Positions 22,322 to 33,304 of a stretch of 64,000 bases of DNA are shown piece after piece. The notes below the pieces were generated by a model. The model saw only the letters and a program-made list of their open reading frames with translations. It ran no database searches and had not been told where the DNA came from. The stretch is taken from assembly GCA_032622095.1 (NCBI GenBank), contig CP136067.1:41275549-41339548 (forward strand), written 5' to 3'. A program made the translations under genes and the position numbers. Origin of the DNA: Siphonodentalium dalli. Taxonomy: Eukaryota; Mollusca; Scaphopoda; Gadilida; Siphonodentaliidae. How positions within the stretch are numbered: the stretch's first letter is position 1; each line of letters begins with the position of its first letter.

Positions 22322-22735
22322 AGGCTGCGTTCATACGCTGGTAAATTTGCACGGTATATGGTTTGTATGCACTTCGTCGTACAAACCGATATTATGCCAG
22401 AATATGAACGGAAACGTGCATATAAAATGCACCTGTACCACAGCTAACTGGGTGAGAAGTAAAATCTCTGTAGTGCCACCTGTAGCGATGCTACTGGATT
22501 TTGCCTGTAAATAACATGCAATTATCTCCCAAGAACCAATCAAACAGGTATTTGAAGGCAAATGCCAATAGCACCGTTACAAGTGGAACTACAGAAATTT
22601 CACTTCTAATGTCCTTCGATTTGGTGAGGATGCATGTTATGTGTATGTTTCCGTTCATATTCTGGCATCATATCGGTTGCTACGACGAAATGACTGCAAA
22701 CCATACCGTACAATTACGAGCGATGCGTTTTACCG
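22322..22735. mobile_element. Long-TIR MITE, 'GCGTTCATACGCTGG' family, copy 1
   Basis: Arms of about 115 bp are inverted copies: left GCTGCGTTCATACGCTGGTA, right ending with its diverged reverse complement near 22735. Both arms share CGGTAT.TGGTTTG, TTCGTCGTA, GCCAGAATATGAACGGAAAC. A second family member is at 48696-49094. The start resembles the 'AGGGTGCGTTCACAC' ends of hAT-type MITEs. No protein coded. Confidence 0.82.
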
Positions 22736-23101
22736 ACTTAGCTACCAGGGCTACAGGTCGGTAGTCGGATAGCATGCTTGATATTATTAATATTTATTTT
22801 TTGTTATATGAAACACGCACCAATTAGTTAGCATAATATCGAACGTGGGAATTTCGGCTCAAACGCGGTGTGTATCTATAAATGACAAAACTGTTAAATA
22901 GCTGGTGTGCAATTACCTCTCTGCCTAGCTTCTGGTATAATGCATTGTAAAACAATAAGTACATGCAACGTGTACCATGCACTGAATAAAATAACTTACT
23001 CAATGTGACTAACTTATGATAGTCAAAAGTTAATCCCCAGGATGACTAACTTAGCATTGTCAAAATGACTAAGGCAAACAACCTGATTTAGACAATTTAT
23101 A
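22736..23101. other. Non-coding spacer
   Basis: Near 23020-23080 a 'CAAAATGACTAA' / 'GTCAAAAGTTA' phrase recurs loosely. No gene. Confidence 0.4.
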
Positions 23102-23242
23102 GTTAACTTTTTCTGAGTAGCACACGGTTTTTCTCCTCGTGTAATTCTGGAGGATTATTTTTATGAGGTGCCAGCCGAGTAAAAATAATCCTTGCATTAA
23201 AACGTGAGGAGAGAACACGTATGATACTCAGAACAGTTAACT
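23102..23242. repeat. 141-bp hairpin element
   Basis: Near-complete inverted repeat with arms of about 60 bp bounded by GTTAAC at each end and a short loop around 23165-23180. The stem includes GGATTATTTTTA / TAAAAATAATCC. No coding. Confidence 0.82.
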
Positions 23243-23661
23243 GTTATGTTTGTTATATTTCCGATACCAATGTGTCACGGCCCAGACCACAACGAAACAT
23301 ATATACGGTTAGACCAAAATACGTTCTTAAATTTGAAATATCACCAGCCATTTATTTTATAATAACGCACAATGATACCGAATGAAGAAAACAAATATGA
23401 CGACATCACGTACCGCTGAGAGTAGGATAACACATTGAGAGTGGGGATACGATTTATATTTTGATGTAAACAGTTTATGAAAACATTTTATCACATGATT
23501 AGCACTATTTTCCTATGTAATATTCGAGCGTAATAGACACGTGTAATATCGTCGCGTGCAATGACGTCACGCTGCTCTTTGGGACAATGTTCGCTGGCTG
23601 CAGTTAATTGTTGTTATTTTCGATAAAATTTTAGTGATTATATGATCATGTGATAAAAAGT
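23243..23661. other. Spacer between two hairpins
   Basis: No gene and no clear repeat. It may be the interior of one element whose ends are the two flanking hairpins. Confidence 0.35.
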
Positions 23662-23803
23662 ATCTCAAACTCGTTCTATTTTATACGGAATTTTTCAACC
23701 TCGTCCACTAAATTCTATTTGAGCCTCGGTAAACCTCGGCTCAAATCGAATTTAGTGAACTCGGTTGATAAATTCCGTATAAAATAGAAGCTCAGGTGAG
23801 ATC
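23662..23803. repeat. 142-bp hairpin element
   Basis: Inverted repeat bounded by ATCTCA / TGAGAT. The arms include TTCTATTTTATACGGAATTT and its complement near 23770-23790; the loop is near GAGCCTCGGTAAACCTCGGCTC (23715-23737), itself a palindrome. A handful of mismatches. Confidence 0.85.
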
Positions 23804-23928
23804 CTCTATATATGATATATTATCAAGAATTAGACCAAGTTGAAAGCAGGACAGGCTTTCAATCGTAGATTCCAATAATAGTCTTTTGAGAGGTATAACA
23901 ATAGTTTGTGGTATTCATGTAAGTCTGT

Positions 23929-24288
23929 TTAACCCTTTACCCAACAGAAGGGCCCTGTGCCAATGCATTCTCTTATATATGCGAGTCGACCATAGGTCGC
24001 CTCGCATATATAAGAGAATGCATTGGCTTAACACTTTAAAAATTATAAAATTGTTAAAGAATGTAGGCCAATGCATTCTCTTATATATGCGAGGCGACCT
24101 ATGGTCGACTCGCATATATAAGTGAATGCATTGGCACAGGGCATAACTGTAACTATCACAATGTGGTCAAGGAGCCGGTTCCAATGATATCCATATTTGT
24201 ATGGTTTTATTGAGACAGACCGAAGATATTTTAGGCTGTTGAAGCTTTATTTGGCCGGTTTTGGCCGGTTTGTTGGGTAAAGGGTTAA
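23929..24288. mobile_element. piggyBac-like TTAA MITE, copy 2
   Basis: Same structure and orientation as copy 1, with TTAA on both sides and CCCTTTACCCAACA inverted ends. Hairpins are at 23959-24027 and 24067-24135. The spacer between them is about 40 bp, half that of copy 1. The right hairpin has one unpaired change (AAGTGAATGC instead of AAGAGAATGC). Confidence 0.9.
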
Positions 24289-24559
24289 CTGGTTCATGTT
24301 TTCCGAGATGTCTCTGGTGTCTATGAAATAAGAACCTTTTATCCAAATAATGTATAAACTTTGGTGTGTGGCGAAGTTCTGATATATGACATTACTCCTC
24401 CCATCACATTCTTTCAATTCTAAGACCACAAAGTTGGTCATAGTGATCCAATGAAAGGTGTGGGTTAGTTAAAGTGACTCCAAATGCTTGTTACTAACAC
24501 TAAGTTAGTCATATTTACCCGATGATTTTCTCAATGTATATAGATAGTTATCATATGTA
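24289..24559. other. Non-coding spacer
   Basis: No gene or clear repeat. Confidence 0.4.
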
Positions 24560-26560
24560 TCAATGTAACAGGGTACTTTAAGATTCCTAAGAAAAAAAGA
24601 AAAAAAGTAACAAATGTAACATTAACTAATAGGTAAAGTAACCAGAAGTAACCATCTGTACCCCGTGCACCCATGGGCCTGAAATTAGTTCAGGAAATAT
24701 GTTTTCTAATTTGTAACCAATGTAACAGGGTACTTTGAGATTCCTAAGAAAAAAGAAAAAAAAGTAACAAATGTAACATTAAAGTAACCAGAAGTAACCA
24801 TTTGTACCCCGTGTACCCATGGGCCTGAAATTAGTTCAGGAAATATGTTTTCTAATTTGTAACCAATGTAACAGGGTACTTTGAGATTCCTAAGAAGAAA
24901 AAAATTAAAGTAACAAATGTAACATTAACTAATAGGTAAAGTAACCAGAAGTAACCATTTGTACCCCGTGTACCCATGGTCCTGAAATTAGTTCAGGAAA
25001 TATGTTTTCTAATTTGTAACCAATGTAACAAGATACTTTAAGATTCCTAAGAAAAGAAGAAAAAAAGTAACAAATGTAACATTAACTAATAGGTAAAGTA
25101 ACCAGAAGTAACCATTTGTACCCCGTGCACCCATGGTCCTGAAATTAGTTCAGGAAATATGTTTTCTAATTTGTAACCAATGTAACAAGGTACTTTAAGA
25201 TTCCTAAGAAAAAAAGAAAAAAAAGTAACAAATGTAACATTAACTAATAGGTAAAGTAACCAGAAGTAACCATTTGTACCCCGTGTACCCATGGGCCTGA
25301 AATTAGTTCAGGAATTATGTTTTCTAATTTGTAACCAATGTAACAGGGTACTTCGAGATTCCTAAGAAAAAGAAAAAAAAGTAACAAATGTAACACTAAA
25401 GTAACCAGAAGTAACCATTTGTACCCCGTGTACCCATGGGCCTGAAATTAGTTCAGGAAATATGTTTTCTAATTTATAACCAATGTAACAGGGTACTTTG
25501 ATATTCCTAAGAAAAAAAAAATTAAAGTAACAAATGTAACATTAACTAATAGGTTAAGTAACCAGAAGTAACCATTTGTACCCCGTGTACCCATGGGCCT
25601 GAAATTAGTTCAGAAAATATATTTTCTAATTTGTAACCAATGTAACAAGGTACTTTAAGATTCCTAAGAAAAAGAAAAAAAGTAACAAATGTAACATTAA
25701 CTAATAGGTAAAGTAACCAGAAGTAACCATTTGTACCCCGTGTACCCATGGTCCTGAAATTAGTTCAGGAAATATGTTTTCTAATTTGTAACCAATGTAA
25801 CAAGGTACTTTAAGATTCCTAAGAAAAAATAAAATAAAAGTAACAAATGTAACATTAACTAATAGGTAAAGTAACCAGAAGTAACCATTTGTACCCCGTG
25901 CACCCATGGTCCTGAAATTAGTTCAGGAAATATGGTTTCTAATTTGTAACCAATGTAACAAGGTACTTTAAGATTCCTAAGAAAAAGAAAAAAAAGTAAC
26001 AAATGTAACATTAACTAATAGGTAAAGTAACCAGAAGTAACCATTTGTACCCCGTGTACCCATGGTCCTGAAATTAGTTCAGGAAATATGTTTTCTAATT
26101 TGTAACCAATGTAACAAGGTACTTTAAGATTCCTAAGAATAAAAAAAAAAAGTAACAAATGTAACATTAACTAATAGGTAAAGTAACCAGAAGTAACCAT
26201 TTGTACCCCGTGTACCCATGGGCCTGAAATTAGTTCAGGAAATATGTTTTCTAATTTGTAACCAATGTAACAGGGTACTTGGAGATTCCTAAGAAAAAGA
26301 AAAAGAAAGTAACAAATGTAACATTAACTAATAGGTAAAGTAACCAGAAGTAACCATTTGTACCCCGTGTACCCATGGGCCTGAAATTAGTTCAGGAAAT
26401 ATGTTTTCTAATTTGTAACCAATGTAACAGGGTACTTTGAGATTCCTAAGAAAAAAATATAAAAGTAACAAATGTAACATGAAAGTAACCAGAAGTAACC
26501 ATTTGTACCCCGTGTACCCATGGGCCTGAAATTAGTTCAGAAAATATATTTTCTAAGTTG
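24560..26560. repeat. 155-bp satellite array, 13 units
   Basis: Thirteen units counted by CCTGAAATTAGTTCAG, which is nearly palindromic. Each unit has several GTAAC phrases and a variable A/G-rich run (AAGAAAAAAGAAAAAAAG) that explains the length range. Three spacers (near 24778, 25395 and 26478) lack the AACTAATAGGT phrase. Units also differ as CAGGGTACTTTGAG versus CAAGGTACTTTAAG. Minus-strand frames of 67-87 codons are translations of the repeat. Confidence 0.95.
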
Positions 26561-26867
26561 CTAAATTTGTGCTCATAAAATGTAACCAATGTACCCGACG
26601 TAACAACAGGGTACCAAAGTTGTGTTGTTTTTCGGCGTACCAAAATTTGCCATATATGACTTTTCGGACAAAGTGGGCAAATATTGATGCAAATTGTAGT
26701 ATTTTTCATATTTGTACCCGAAATTTACCACATTAGAATATTTTGAATGTATTGTGCTATATTTATATGCATATGCAACAAACATAGATCAATATTCTAC
26801 AAACAATACTTACTGTGTTACACGTTTGTTAATATCATTCGGACAAAAAGGTTGATCCCCATAAAAC
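26561..26867. other. Edge of the 155-bp array and flank
   Basis: A diverged half-unit (GTAACCAATGTACCCGACG) follows the array, then unique AT-rich sequence. No gene. Confidence 0.4.
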
Positions 26868-26973
26868 CACAGGCTCCTGGGGGAAATACTAAAACACCAA
26901 TATAGACTATACCATGCAGTGACATTGGTATAGTCTATATTGGTATTTTAGTACTTTCACCAGAGACCTGTGC
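26868..26973. repeat. Hairpin with 27-bp near-perfect stem
   Basis: ACCAATATAGACTATACCA is followed after about 11 nt by TGGTATAGTCTATATTGGT. Pairing extends outward with gaps (TACTAAAA / TTTTAGTA, then CTGG / CCAG and CACAGG / CCTGTG). It may be a miniature MITE; a small-RNA precursor is possible on shape alone. Confidence 0.8.
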
Positions 26974-28129
26974 ATAAGCATTAAGGCACCGCAACATGTT
27001 TTTAAATCCACATTGTTCTATGTATTATAGTAACAATTATATGCCTAACAGAACAAAAAAGTGTATTGTGCTATGTATAAACATCGCACAATTTGGATTA
27101 AATTGTTTCCAAGTGCGTAAATTTATATTTTTTGAACCGATGGAACAAACTGGTACTGGCTTTTTGGCAACAATGTACAGAGGACAAAATCTGAACCGTT
27201 GTTATTAATTAAGTAAACATAATTATAGAACAAGTTGTAACGAACACATGGAACAGATATGACATAATGGAACTGAAATCATCCTAATTTTGGACACAAC
27301 GGACAAACAGGACAAACAGGAATCGACTATTTCTTCGCGTAGAATAAAGACACCGTATCCGGGGTGAGCGCATCGGATAAGGCTTGAAATTTCGGTCCCA
27401 GTGAGTATATAACGGACGTTTCGTACCAACATGTCACATCGGATAAGTTGGAACTCATGTCATGTCAATCGATATATGTATTTCTGGGCTTGTGGTGACG
27501 AGGCTTAAATCGGCTTATTCTCGCTTTGCCGACAAGCCTGCCGAAATATTGCCGACAAAGGAGTCAGGGTCGCACCTATAGTCTGTATTAATGAAAGAAC
27601 GGTTTGCATCCGAGATGTGTTGTTTCAGCGTGCCGAATGAATGCGTTTCAAATGAGTAGTCGTAAGATGAGCGACTTTCATGTTCACTCAGCGAAATTGT
27701 AAACTGTTGTAAACGGCGATTCGTATTCATATTTATTATTTAAACACAGCTATATTGTATATTGATCTTTGACAGGCATTATGCTTCTCGAAACAATCTT
27801 TCCCCAACGAGTGGGCCACTCTAAACTGCGTGGTTAGAATCGATGCGACAAACCAGCTCCGTGAATGCTGCCTGAACACCCAATATCCCTCTTCACGTGA
27901 ATGCAGCCTCAACACACATTGTAGTCAACTGTCTTTGTAGTGGGGCGACCCTCTTCAGCTGAGACTTCTAGTCTCGTTGCAAACTGTTCTGAAAATGTCC
28001 TTTTGATTCTGCGACAATAGTCTCAACAACTCAATGTTAAAGATGATAAGATGTTGCTGCTGTAAAACTACCTTGCCCCGCAAACTTCTCATTTAATAAA
28101 CGTGGTATTATTCCTATATGTTTTATATT
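26974..28129. other. Non-coding region with one unrecognised frame
   Basis: A 71-codon minus-strand frame (27730-27515) has a balanced, protein-like composition and an ATG, and might be a first coding exon, but I recognise no domain and see no convincing donor. The rest shows nothing. Confidence 0.35.
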
Positions 28130-28305
28130 GCACCTGCAAGTTATTATCCTACATCAGCAAGTTATTTATCTTGCACCTGCAAGTTATTTATCTTGCACCT
28201 GCCAGTTATTATCTTGCACCTGCAAGTTATTGTCTTGCACCTGCAAGTTATTATCTTGCAGCTGCAAGTTAGTTAACTTGAGCTGCAAGTTAGTTAACTT
28301 GCACA
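28130..28305. repeat. 20-22-bp tandem repeat, about 8 units
   Basis: Units of the type CTTGCACCTGCAAGTTATTAT. Each contains a short palindrome (CTTGCA..TGCAAG). The last two units change to AGCTGCAAGTTAGTTAACTT. A lone inverted unit, AACTTGCAAGTGCAAGTT, occurs at about 28552-28570, beyond the RT fragment. Confidence 0.92.
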
Positions 28306-28339
28306 GAAGTGGAATGCCTATCACAGATGACCTCACAAT

Positions 28340-28548
28340 GACATAGTTTTACTTCCGGATACTCCGAATGGGCTACAGCGTTGTCTAAACAGATTAATTA
28401 CATACACGGAGACCAATAAACTCATCGTGAACACTGATAAAACTAAATGTGCGGTGTTTAGATCTAGGCAAACTAAACCTTCACCAAACTTTAACATTGG
28501 AAATCAGAAGATGAAAAATCTCAATAAAAAAAATTACCTTGGAAGATA
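28340..28548 (+). pseudogene. RT palm/thumb fragment of a non-LTR element
   Basis: Plus-strand frame beginning near 28336 reads NDIVLLPDTPNGLQRCLNRL and continues TNKLIVNTDKTKCAVFRSR, which is the segment just after the catalytic Asp-Asp box of jockey/CR1-like reverse transcriptases (LQ..LN.L ... N..KT....F). It covers about 65 residues. A TGA precedes it and both ends stop abruptly. It is bracketed by the 20-bp repeat on the left and an inverted copy of that repeat on the right. Confidence 0.82.
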
Positions 28549-31400
28549 ATAACTTGCAAGTGCAAGTTAAATAAAGATAATACATTTTCTTAGCGCTAAC
28601 AAACCACCATCAATTTTGCTTCATTTAGTATTAAACTAAAGCTAGAATTCTGTACGAATTTTATGATTTTTATAGACAATTTAATAAAATGAAAAAACTT
28701 TAGAAAAAAAATATTTTATCGTCAATTTGTGGGACAACTTCAATGCGTTATACTCCAGCAAGCAAGTATTTTGTTTTTAAATGTTCTTTTTGACTTACTT
28801 TGGTAAATATTGGTAATATTTTAGTGAGATTAACTCAAATTCGCCCATGTCGACTTCAGTGAAACTATATAAAGAGACGACTTGACGTGTTAATTGCAGG
28901 TTGATATATCGGGCCTTTATTTAATTGACGGGAAAATTGTCGTCTTTTTGAGTGGCATTTCTCTGTGGGTCCGTCCATCCATTGATCCATCTATTGACCA
29001 TCACCAATCATCTCTCACAAGACATTGGCAGAACTCCGAGCCTGAAATTAACAACCGGTTGTCCCTTTGTCTCGATCGGTGCATCTTCTATTTCCATGAA
29101 TCATTCATTCAGAACGAAGCCATAATTGTTTTTTTTATATTTATCGATATGGGTTGTTCGTGGTGGGGTCCCAGTTAATGCATCAAAAGGTGAGTTGTCT
29201 TTAATGTCTTCTACAGGTGCAGTTTGCATAGTAGCCAATATACATTACTGAAACACTAAGGACACAGTACGAATGAACTCAATATAGATCTAGATTGGTT
29301 GTACCGACCACAACTCTTAGTTGCTTCGTGGAATGCTAGAAGTGTTAGCACCTGGTTATAGTGTGGTATATACAATTGGCCCTTAAATATAAGGATTGCC
29401 TTCGTGATGGGTGTTGCTGTTTAAAAATGTAAATAATAAATATCGCATAAATAGCATGTTATTGTCAAGACCGTACGGTTTGTTAATTAAAAAAATCCAT
29501 ATTATGAAACAGTAGAGTGAGTAAAGAGTTCGATACGAAAAACACTAACACCGAGAGTCCCCACTAAGCTTACTTTAACATGGTTAACTTTTGAAAATTG
29601 ATACCATATTGTTTACAACACACCGCTATAGCACTCGCTAATACTACGATTTCTGTGTTGAATGAAATGCTCGGTTCACACAAAGTGTTTTGCGGGTAAC
29701 ATCGCATTCATATTATCATTGTACTATACATTTAGTATATTCTTGATAAAATTCATAATTAGGTAACTTTTATGTTATTTTCAATATTGTTCCAGAAATG
29801 TGTCTCTTTGTTGTGTCCATCTCCAGACATGCCCGTTACTTCGGAAAAGTGACTTTTGACGAAGCAGCGAAACATTTAAGAGTTATTGTTCATTTAATAT
29901 TGTTTACACTGTTCTCGATCGCTGTTAAAGCAAGGACAACCGATCTCAAACTACAAAGATGAGATCTTGTTAGCGCTGGCACAGGCTAACTTATAGTATG
30001 GACTTGTTCTGGTGAGTATAAGCTGATAAGTCAGTATTCAGGCGCTATGTCAACTGGGGAAATGTAGCACAGCCGAAAATCTCAAGCAAATCAACCGTAC
30101 CGTCTAAACTACGCTCAAATATTTACATCTCGATTCGGGACGCAACTATATACGATAAACTAACGAAACCGGTTTCACATTCGAGAATCTCTGCATTTAA
30201 TTAATATATAAGAATGACGGTATGTGTCGTAAATTTGGATGTGATATTTGTTAAAATAACTACTTTGAGCAAGATGAAATTGACAGTGCGGAATGATTGT
30301 AAAACAGTTTCATCAATCAAGAAGAACTGACTTCGATTAGAACCGACCTGATGTTGATCAGCAAAGACTTTGTGCCAACATTTTATAGTTTGAAATCGTC
30401 GTTATATATACCGTTCTCGTGCCGAACAAGACGCAAGAAAACTTACACAACATTCTTCGGTCTTCTGAAGCAAAAATCTATACATAATTGGGCTTCAACC
30501 TTTCACCGACACATGTCTTCACCGACTACGAAACTGCTGCTCAAAATGCCATACGATTGACTTTATTGACAGCCATCACCAAATGATGCTTCTTCCACTA
30601 CGGCCAGAGTGTAATGAAATATGCCACGAAAACATGCAGGATGAAGTAAGGATATGACCACGCTGGTCATACGCGAACTCACACACCGGGTGAGGACGTC
30701 GCACAGTGGGACAGAATGATGACAGACGTTTAGCGAATACATTTCTGCCATATATGCAAATATCTCCCTTGACATGCTGATGAACAGTGCAAGCTGTGAA
30801 ACAGGTTATCCCACAAAATCCCGAGATAACAAACCCGGGGGTTGGTGCTCGGCGGGAATTCACACAACGGGTAAGCTGAATGTGTTTGAACCACGCCCAC
30901 CGGATTTGGGAACCATGCGCATAGGTTTATTTCGCGATGTTATGTTCTATTAAATGAATACTGATCATGATATTTGCGAACTGAAAGGCACAACTTTTTT
31001 GAAAACACATCCAGCAAATATGGAAATCATTAGATCAAGCGCTGAGTTGACATTTTCTATTCTTGAACACAATTTACATATTTTTTTAATCCAGACCTCG
31101 TGTACTCTGTCTGACAATCACCTGGTGAATTTTCGGCGACAAATCCTGAATCTAATTTGCCAGAACAGTTTCGTTGCAGGAATGTATCGCATGTGGTAGG
31201 TAGTTTGATATTCGAACCATCTTACACTGTCCAGGAATAGCAAGTATGCCAAGTTCTTCATTGAAAAGCAGCCTGCTACTACTGAACTATATAAACGCGA
31301 TGAACATGTCCCCATGGCTGAATACTGCCAGTTTGTCATATAAGGGGGGGGGGGTGGGCAAAAGTCCAGAGACGGTCTCCGTGAATTATTGTGTTTTCGA
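28549..31400. other. Long stretch without recognisable features
   Basis: Frames at 28894-29178, 30351-30560, 30563-30863 and 30954-31199 carry no motif I know. The segment 30560-30900 is somewhat richer in G+C and could hold an exon. A G run lies at about 31345-31355. Nothing called. Confidence 0.4.
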
Positions 31401-31799
31401 TTAACCCTTTACCCAACAAACCGGCCAAAACCGGCCAAATAAAGCTTCAACAGCCTAAAATATCTTCGGTCTGTCTCAATAGAACCATACAAATATGGAT
31501 ATCATTGGAACCGGCTCCTTGACCACATTGTGATAGTTACAGTTAGCCCTGTGCCAATGGATTCTCTTATATATGCGAGTCGACCATAGGTCGCCTCGCA
31601 TATATAAGAGAATCCATTGGCCTAAAAAAAATCTGTTTTTAACACTTTTTACCATTTTTTCTTACATTCTTTAACAATTTTATAATTTTTAATGTGTTAA
31701 GCCAATGCATTCTCTTATATATGCGAGGCGACCTATGGTCGCCTCGCATATATAAGAGAATGCATTGGCACAGGGCCGTTCTGTTGGGTAAAGGGTTAA
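31401..31799. mobile_element. piggyBac-like TTAA MITE, copy 3 (reverse orientation)
   Basis: Same element as 20051-20452 but inverted: the GGCCGGTTTT end is on the left. TTAA on both sides with CCCTTTACCCAACA ends. Hairpins are at 31553-31621 and 31701-31769. The first carries C-to-G at its position 8 and the matching G-to-C at position 62, so its stem stays paired. The second has G-C where all other copies have a mismatch, making it fully palindromic. Confidence 0.9.
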
Positions 31800-32639
31800 T
31801 GCCAAGAATTCCCTGGAAGATCTTCTCCGACGTTTTGTGCCATCGCATTCCTCGATAACTAATCGATAATAACCATGGATATGACAACAAAATTCTGTTC
31901 CTCCTTATTTAACATTTATGGAATTAATCCAGGGTGTTTCATCGCCAAATAACCAGTATGTACGGTATTGTACGCATTGTGGTGCCTTCAGTTTCATATA
32001 GTCTGCTGCATGACGGCCATATTGTTTGAGAATCTTTTTCGGAATACAATATACAGCAATCGTAGACAAGGAATGTAAGTTCAGAATTCCGACTTGTTGG
32101 TGTAGTATTAATGATATATGAGGATTTATTTGTTAAAACTTTCATGGCGATTACTGCCCTTAGACTCTTCTGTGTGATTGTTGTATTACGGAAATACTAA
32201 TATTACTAATATATACCCTGGTTTGTTCTATTTATTCACTAGTTGTGTTTAGTTACAACAACCATGAATTGCGCTTAAACCCAAGTCATTATTAAATGTG
32301 AATTTGGCCTCTCATATGGCCATTAAGTTGACAATGGGTTAATATATCACGCCATCCGTGCAGTCAATTAGCGGGTGGATATGGCCGAACACGTGGTACA
32401 ACTAAGATTTCTTAATTTGCCCCATTTCGAGTTCATCCATTCAGGTCAGAGGTGACGGTATGCATGGTCATGTTTTAAGTCGGATAATATCTTAAAACTA
32501 TACATTATTTCAGCGAATGGAACGATCTAGGCCCGCACCTCGATCGATCAACTCGCTCAAATAATGTACAGTTTTCAGCCAAATTATCCTACAGTTAAAA
32601 CTGATTTTTTTGTTGAAATATCTCCAAAGGATATTGCCA
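31800..32639. other. Non-coding spacer
   Basis: No gene or strong repeat seen. Confidence 0.4.
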
Positions 32640-33150
32640 TATTGTACACCCTTATGATAGTGATCTGTTGAAAAGAAGAGTGAGGGGTTGGCTGATTTCC
32701 GCGCTGTTTCTTTTATTAAGTTTTAGTTTATCTCATTAGGTTCACAACTCTTGAAAGGGTTACGATTCAGTAGTTTATTTTGTATAGCTCCTGGTGTAAC
32801 TTGTATATCGGATATAAAGTTGCCATGAGATTGCTCACAGTTCACACATATCGGGTATATAATGAAGGATTTCCGTCCGTATTTTAGCTTTCTCTCGACT
32901 GTAGGTGATCGCCGCTTCATTCCCATCTTTCTTCAAATCTCCAACACCATGCAATGTTAGTAACAGTTTTACTTTGTACATAATTCCAGAATGCTTTGGG
33001 ACTTGTCTTTCGTTCATCAGCAATTTTCCTCTCGAATGATATCGTCGCCTTTTTATTGCAATTCTTCTCAGCACCTTTTGTATCTCGCGTAGTCGACTGA
33101 TTTGTGTGATCGACGATACCTTTTACATGCTGTTATTTTAGCTCTAACCT
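32640..33150 (-). pseudogene. Non-LTR element linker and RT N-terminal remnant, multiply frameshifted
   Basis: On the minus strand one can follow, across at least three frames, the linker and first RT blocks of a LINE: TSPKAFWNYVQSKT, then GVGDLKKDGNEAAIT with REKAKI, then DIQVTPGAIQNKLLNRNPFK and SCEPNEIN (the 'L..LNP.KS.GPD.I' block), then EISQPLTLLFNRSLS. These match the well-known order of the endonuclease-RT linker and RT0-RT2 blocks. The catalytic palm is absent, so this is a short dead piece. Confidence 0.8.
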
Positions 33151-33189
33151 TGAACATGGTATCCCTGTTTACCCACAGGTTGTTTCGCA

Positions 33190-33300
33190 TCGTCGACGTC
33201 GGCGATTAAAATGACTCATCTGAGAAAACTCAATTTCCTCCGAGTTGTCAATTATAATAATGGCTTCAGAAAGTTTTTGATCATCGGAACGTGTTGTTTC
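33190..33300. repeat. Flanking direct repeat, left copy
   Basis: CGGCGATTAAAATGACTCAT ... TTTCCTCCGAGTTGTCAATT ... AATAATGGCTTCA. It is matched in the same orientation at 40500-40610 (TTCGGCGATTAGGACACTTC ... TTTTCCTCCGAATTGTCAAT ... ATAATGGTTTCA). The two copies bracket the whole inverted-repeat nest. Confidence 0.75.
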
Positions 33301-33304
33301 CCTT

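Noticed and set aside
25086-26709. Repeated minus-strand frames starting MGTRGTNGYFW, resembling a repeat protein
   Set aside because: They are translations of the 155-bp satellite and break at poly-A length changes.
27515-27730. 71-codon minus-strand frame as a first exon
   Set aside because: Composition is protein-like, but there is no recognised domain, donor site or neighbouring exon to support it.
24560-28305. Regularly spaced repeats as a CRISPR-like array
   Set aside because: There are no unique spacers of constant length; these are ordinary eukaryotic satellites.
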